A DNA stretch of 64,000 nt. Origin: Streptomyces sp. WM4235 (GTDB lineage Bacteria; Actinomycetota; Actinomycetes; Streptomycetales; Streptomycetaceae). Each line of letters begins with the position of its first letter. The first letter of the stretch is position 1. The translations under genes and the position numbers were made by a program. The notes under the pieces were generated by a model. The model made no database searches. It was not told the origin of the DNA and saw only the letters and a list, made by a program, of their open reading frames with translations. The stretch spans positions 61,715 through 125,714 of the forward strand of contig NZ_LGDE01000079.1 of NCBI RefSeq assembly GCF_001279725.1, read 5' to 3'. Below, piece by piece: positions 62,868 through 64,000 of this stretch.

Positions 62868-64000
62868 GTGGACATCGGCACCGGCACGGGCTCCGGCGGC
62901 GCTCGGCGCGGTCGGCTGGACGAGGCCGTCGAGGAGCTGTGCGGCGCGGTGTTCCCGTCGCTGCGGCGGCGGGACCAGCGGGAGCGGGGGCGTCAGTACG
63001 TACGGGGACTGATCACGGTCGAGGGCCGCAAGTCGATCCGCAACATGGCGCACCAGACCGGGGGCGGCGGGCCCGCCGAGGAACAGGCCCTGCACCACTT
63101 CATCGCCGGCTCCACCTGGGAGTGGCAGCCGATCCGCGCCGCGCTGACGCGGTACCTGACCCGGGCCGCACCGCTGAACGCGTGGGTGGTGCAGCCGATG
63201 GCGATCCCGCGGGGCGGGGAGCACTCGGTGGGCGTGGGCAACCGTTTCGACCCGTACCAGGGCCAGATGTTCCAGGGGCAGCAGGCCTTCGGGACCTGGT
63301 TCACCTCGGGGGGCGTGGCCACGCCGGTGGGATGGCGGATGCACCGGGAGGGCGACCCCGACGAGTCGTACGAGAGCTGCGCGCTCGCGGGGGTGGCGGA
63401 GATCGCGCGGAGTGCGGACGGGGGCGTACGGCCGGTGGTGCTCGACGTGCCCGACATCGCGACCCGCGCCACGGTGAGCCGGTTCGCGCAGGCCCGGGTG
63501 CCGCTGGTGGCACGGGTCGGCGCCGGGGCACGGATGGTCCCGGTGGACGCACGGCGGTCGGGCTCCGGGGCGGTGCCGATGACCGCGCGGGACGTCCTGC
63601 AGAGCGTGCGGGGGCTGCGCGCGCCGCTGGAGTGGGTGGACCCGGACCGGCCGGGGGCGCGACAGAGTTCCCTGGTCGCGGGGGTACGGGTGCTGTTCGC
63701 CGGGCGGGAGATGCTGCTGTTCGGGGAGTGGACGGACGCACGGCGGCAGCCGGTGCAGGCGTGGGTGACGGACCTGACGCGGGCCGCGCCGGCGGCGCTG
63801 TTGCGGATGACGAAGGAGACGGGGCGGGTCTCCCGGGCCGCCGGTACCTCCCTGGGGCGGGTGGGGTTGCGGGACTTCACCGGGCGCTCCCCGGCGGGCT
63901 GGCACCGGCACGTGACCCTGGCCTCGGTCGCCCACGCGGCCCTGTGGCAGTCGGGCGCCCTGACCCCACCCCCCACGACACCGCCGGCCACCCCCACCAC
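62868..64000 (+). CDS. IS701-transposase-like protein, 3' partial
   Basis: The frame opens at GTG 62868 behind GGGGGAG and runs off the window (at least 377 residues). The pattern follows IS701-family transposases: RQYVRGLITVEGRKSIRNMA, ALHHFIAGSTWEWQPIRAAL, then AWVVQPMAIPRGGEHSVGVG and GTWFTSGGVATPVGWR. In active IS701 enzymes the segment before the HSVGV motif contains the catalytic DD (DDTGF); here it reads VQPMA, so the aspartates are lost. No inverted repeat is seen near the start. It looks like a domesticated protein beside DUF3151. Confidence 0.75.
   Translation, partial: MDIGTGTGSGGARRGRLDEAVEELCGAVFPSLRRRDQRERGRQYVRGLITVEGRKSIRNMAHQTGGGGPAEEQALHHFIAGSTWEWQPIRAALTRYLTRAAPLNAWVVQPMAIPRGGEHSVGVGNRFDPYQGQMFQGQQAFGTWFTSGGVATPVGWRMHREGDPDESYESCALAGVAEIARSADGGVRPVVLDVPDIATRATVSRFAQARVPLVARVGAGARMVPVDARRSGSGAVPMTARDVLQSVRGLRAPLEWVDPDRPGARQSSLVAGVRVLFAGREMLLFGEWTDARRQPVQAWVTDLTRAAPAALLRMTKETGRVSRAAGTSLGRVGLRDFTGRSPAGWHRHVTLASVAHAALWQSGALTPPPTTPPATPT

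Overview
The window is high-GC actinobacterial DNA. Its gene content and order (lysC-asd, recR-ybaB, purA, kynA-kynU, SigE-family sigma factor, SURF1, DUF3151) match what I remember of streptomycete chromosomes, so Streptomyces or a close relative is the likely host. No database search was possible. All family calls come from reading motifs.

Bases 1 to about 18222 look like one end of an integrated accessory island. Its right boundary is the 3' portion of a tRNA-Pro gene (18180-18222) without the 5' half, followed by the tRNA's terminator; this is the usual scar of site-specific integration into a tRNA gene. The island carries poorly conserved hypothetical genes (1-3358), a broken tyrosine recombinase (2299-2763), a WD40 protein with 14 repeats (3502-5949), and a dense defence region (6802-16506). 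The core of that region is a plus-strand set: cytosine-5 methyltransferase, Vsr-type endonuclease with an extra N-terminal domain, GHKL/MORC-like ATPase with a zinc ribbon, Mrr-nuclease/SF2-helicase fusion and an unknown 218-residue protein. Next to it on the minus strand are a DUF262-HNH protein and a decayed MrcB_N-domain (McrB-like) gene.

From 18353 to the end the window is mostly ordinary chromosome. 18.3-25.6 kb: molybdopterin oxidoreductase, TetR regulator, cytosine deaminase-like enzyme, two tiny basic genes, S9 peptidase, SURF1. 25.6-31.8 kb: sigma factor with a coupled membrane-anchored protein, then asd, lysC, DUF5063, recR and ybaB on the minus strand. 32-39.5 kb: SLATT-like membrane protein, GntR regulator, class III aminotransferase, a PfpI-MarR pair under a promoter with two palindromes, and a kinase-like receptor that lacks the DFG aspartate. 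39.48-40.64 kb: an IS630-family element with a frameshifted transposase and a duplicated right end.

40.7-53.1 kb holds NTF2-like and HIT proteins, a tightly overlapped hydrolase-acyltransferase-kinase-regulator operon, a second paralogous two-component pair, a P450, and a divergent ABC-exporter/MarR locus with a perfect palindrome between them. 53.3-64 kb holds an alpha/beta hydrolase, a degenerate diacylglycerol-kinase-like gene, purA with a leader hairpin, a secreted GH18 protein, a DinB/DUF664 protein, the kynurenine genes (formamidase-like hydrolase, kynU, kynA), DUF3151, and the start of an IS701-transposase-like gene that appears to have lost its catalytic aspartates.

The most interesting part is the 6.8-16.5 kb defence region: a multi-gene restriction-type operon beside the remains of a type IV restriction module, flanked by several decayed genes.
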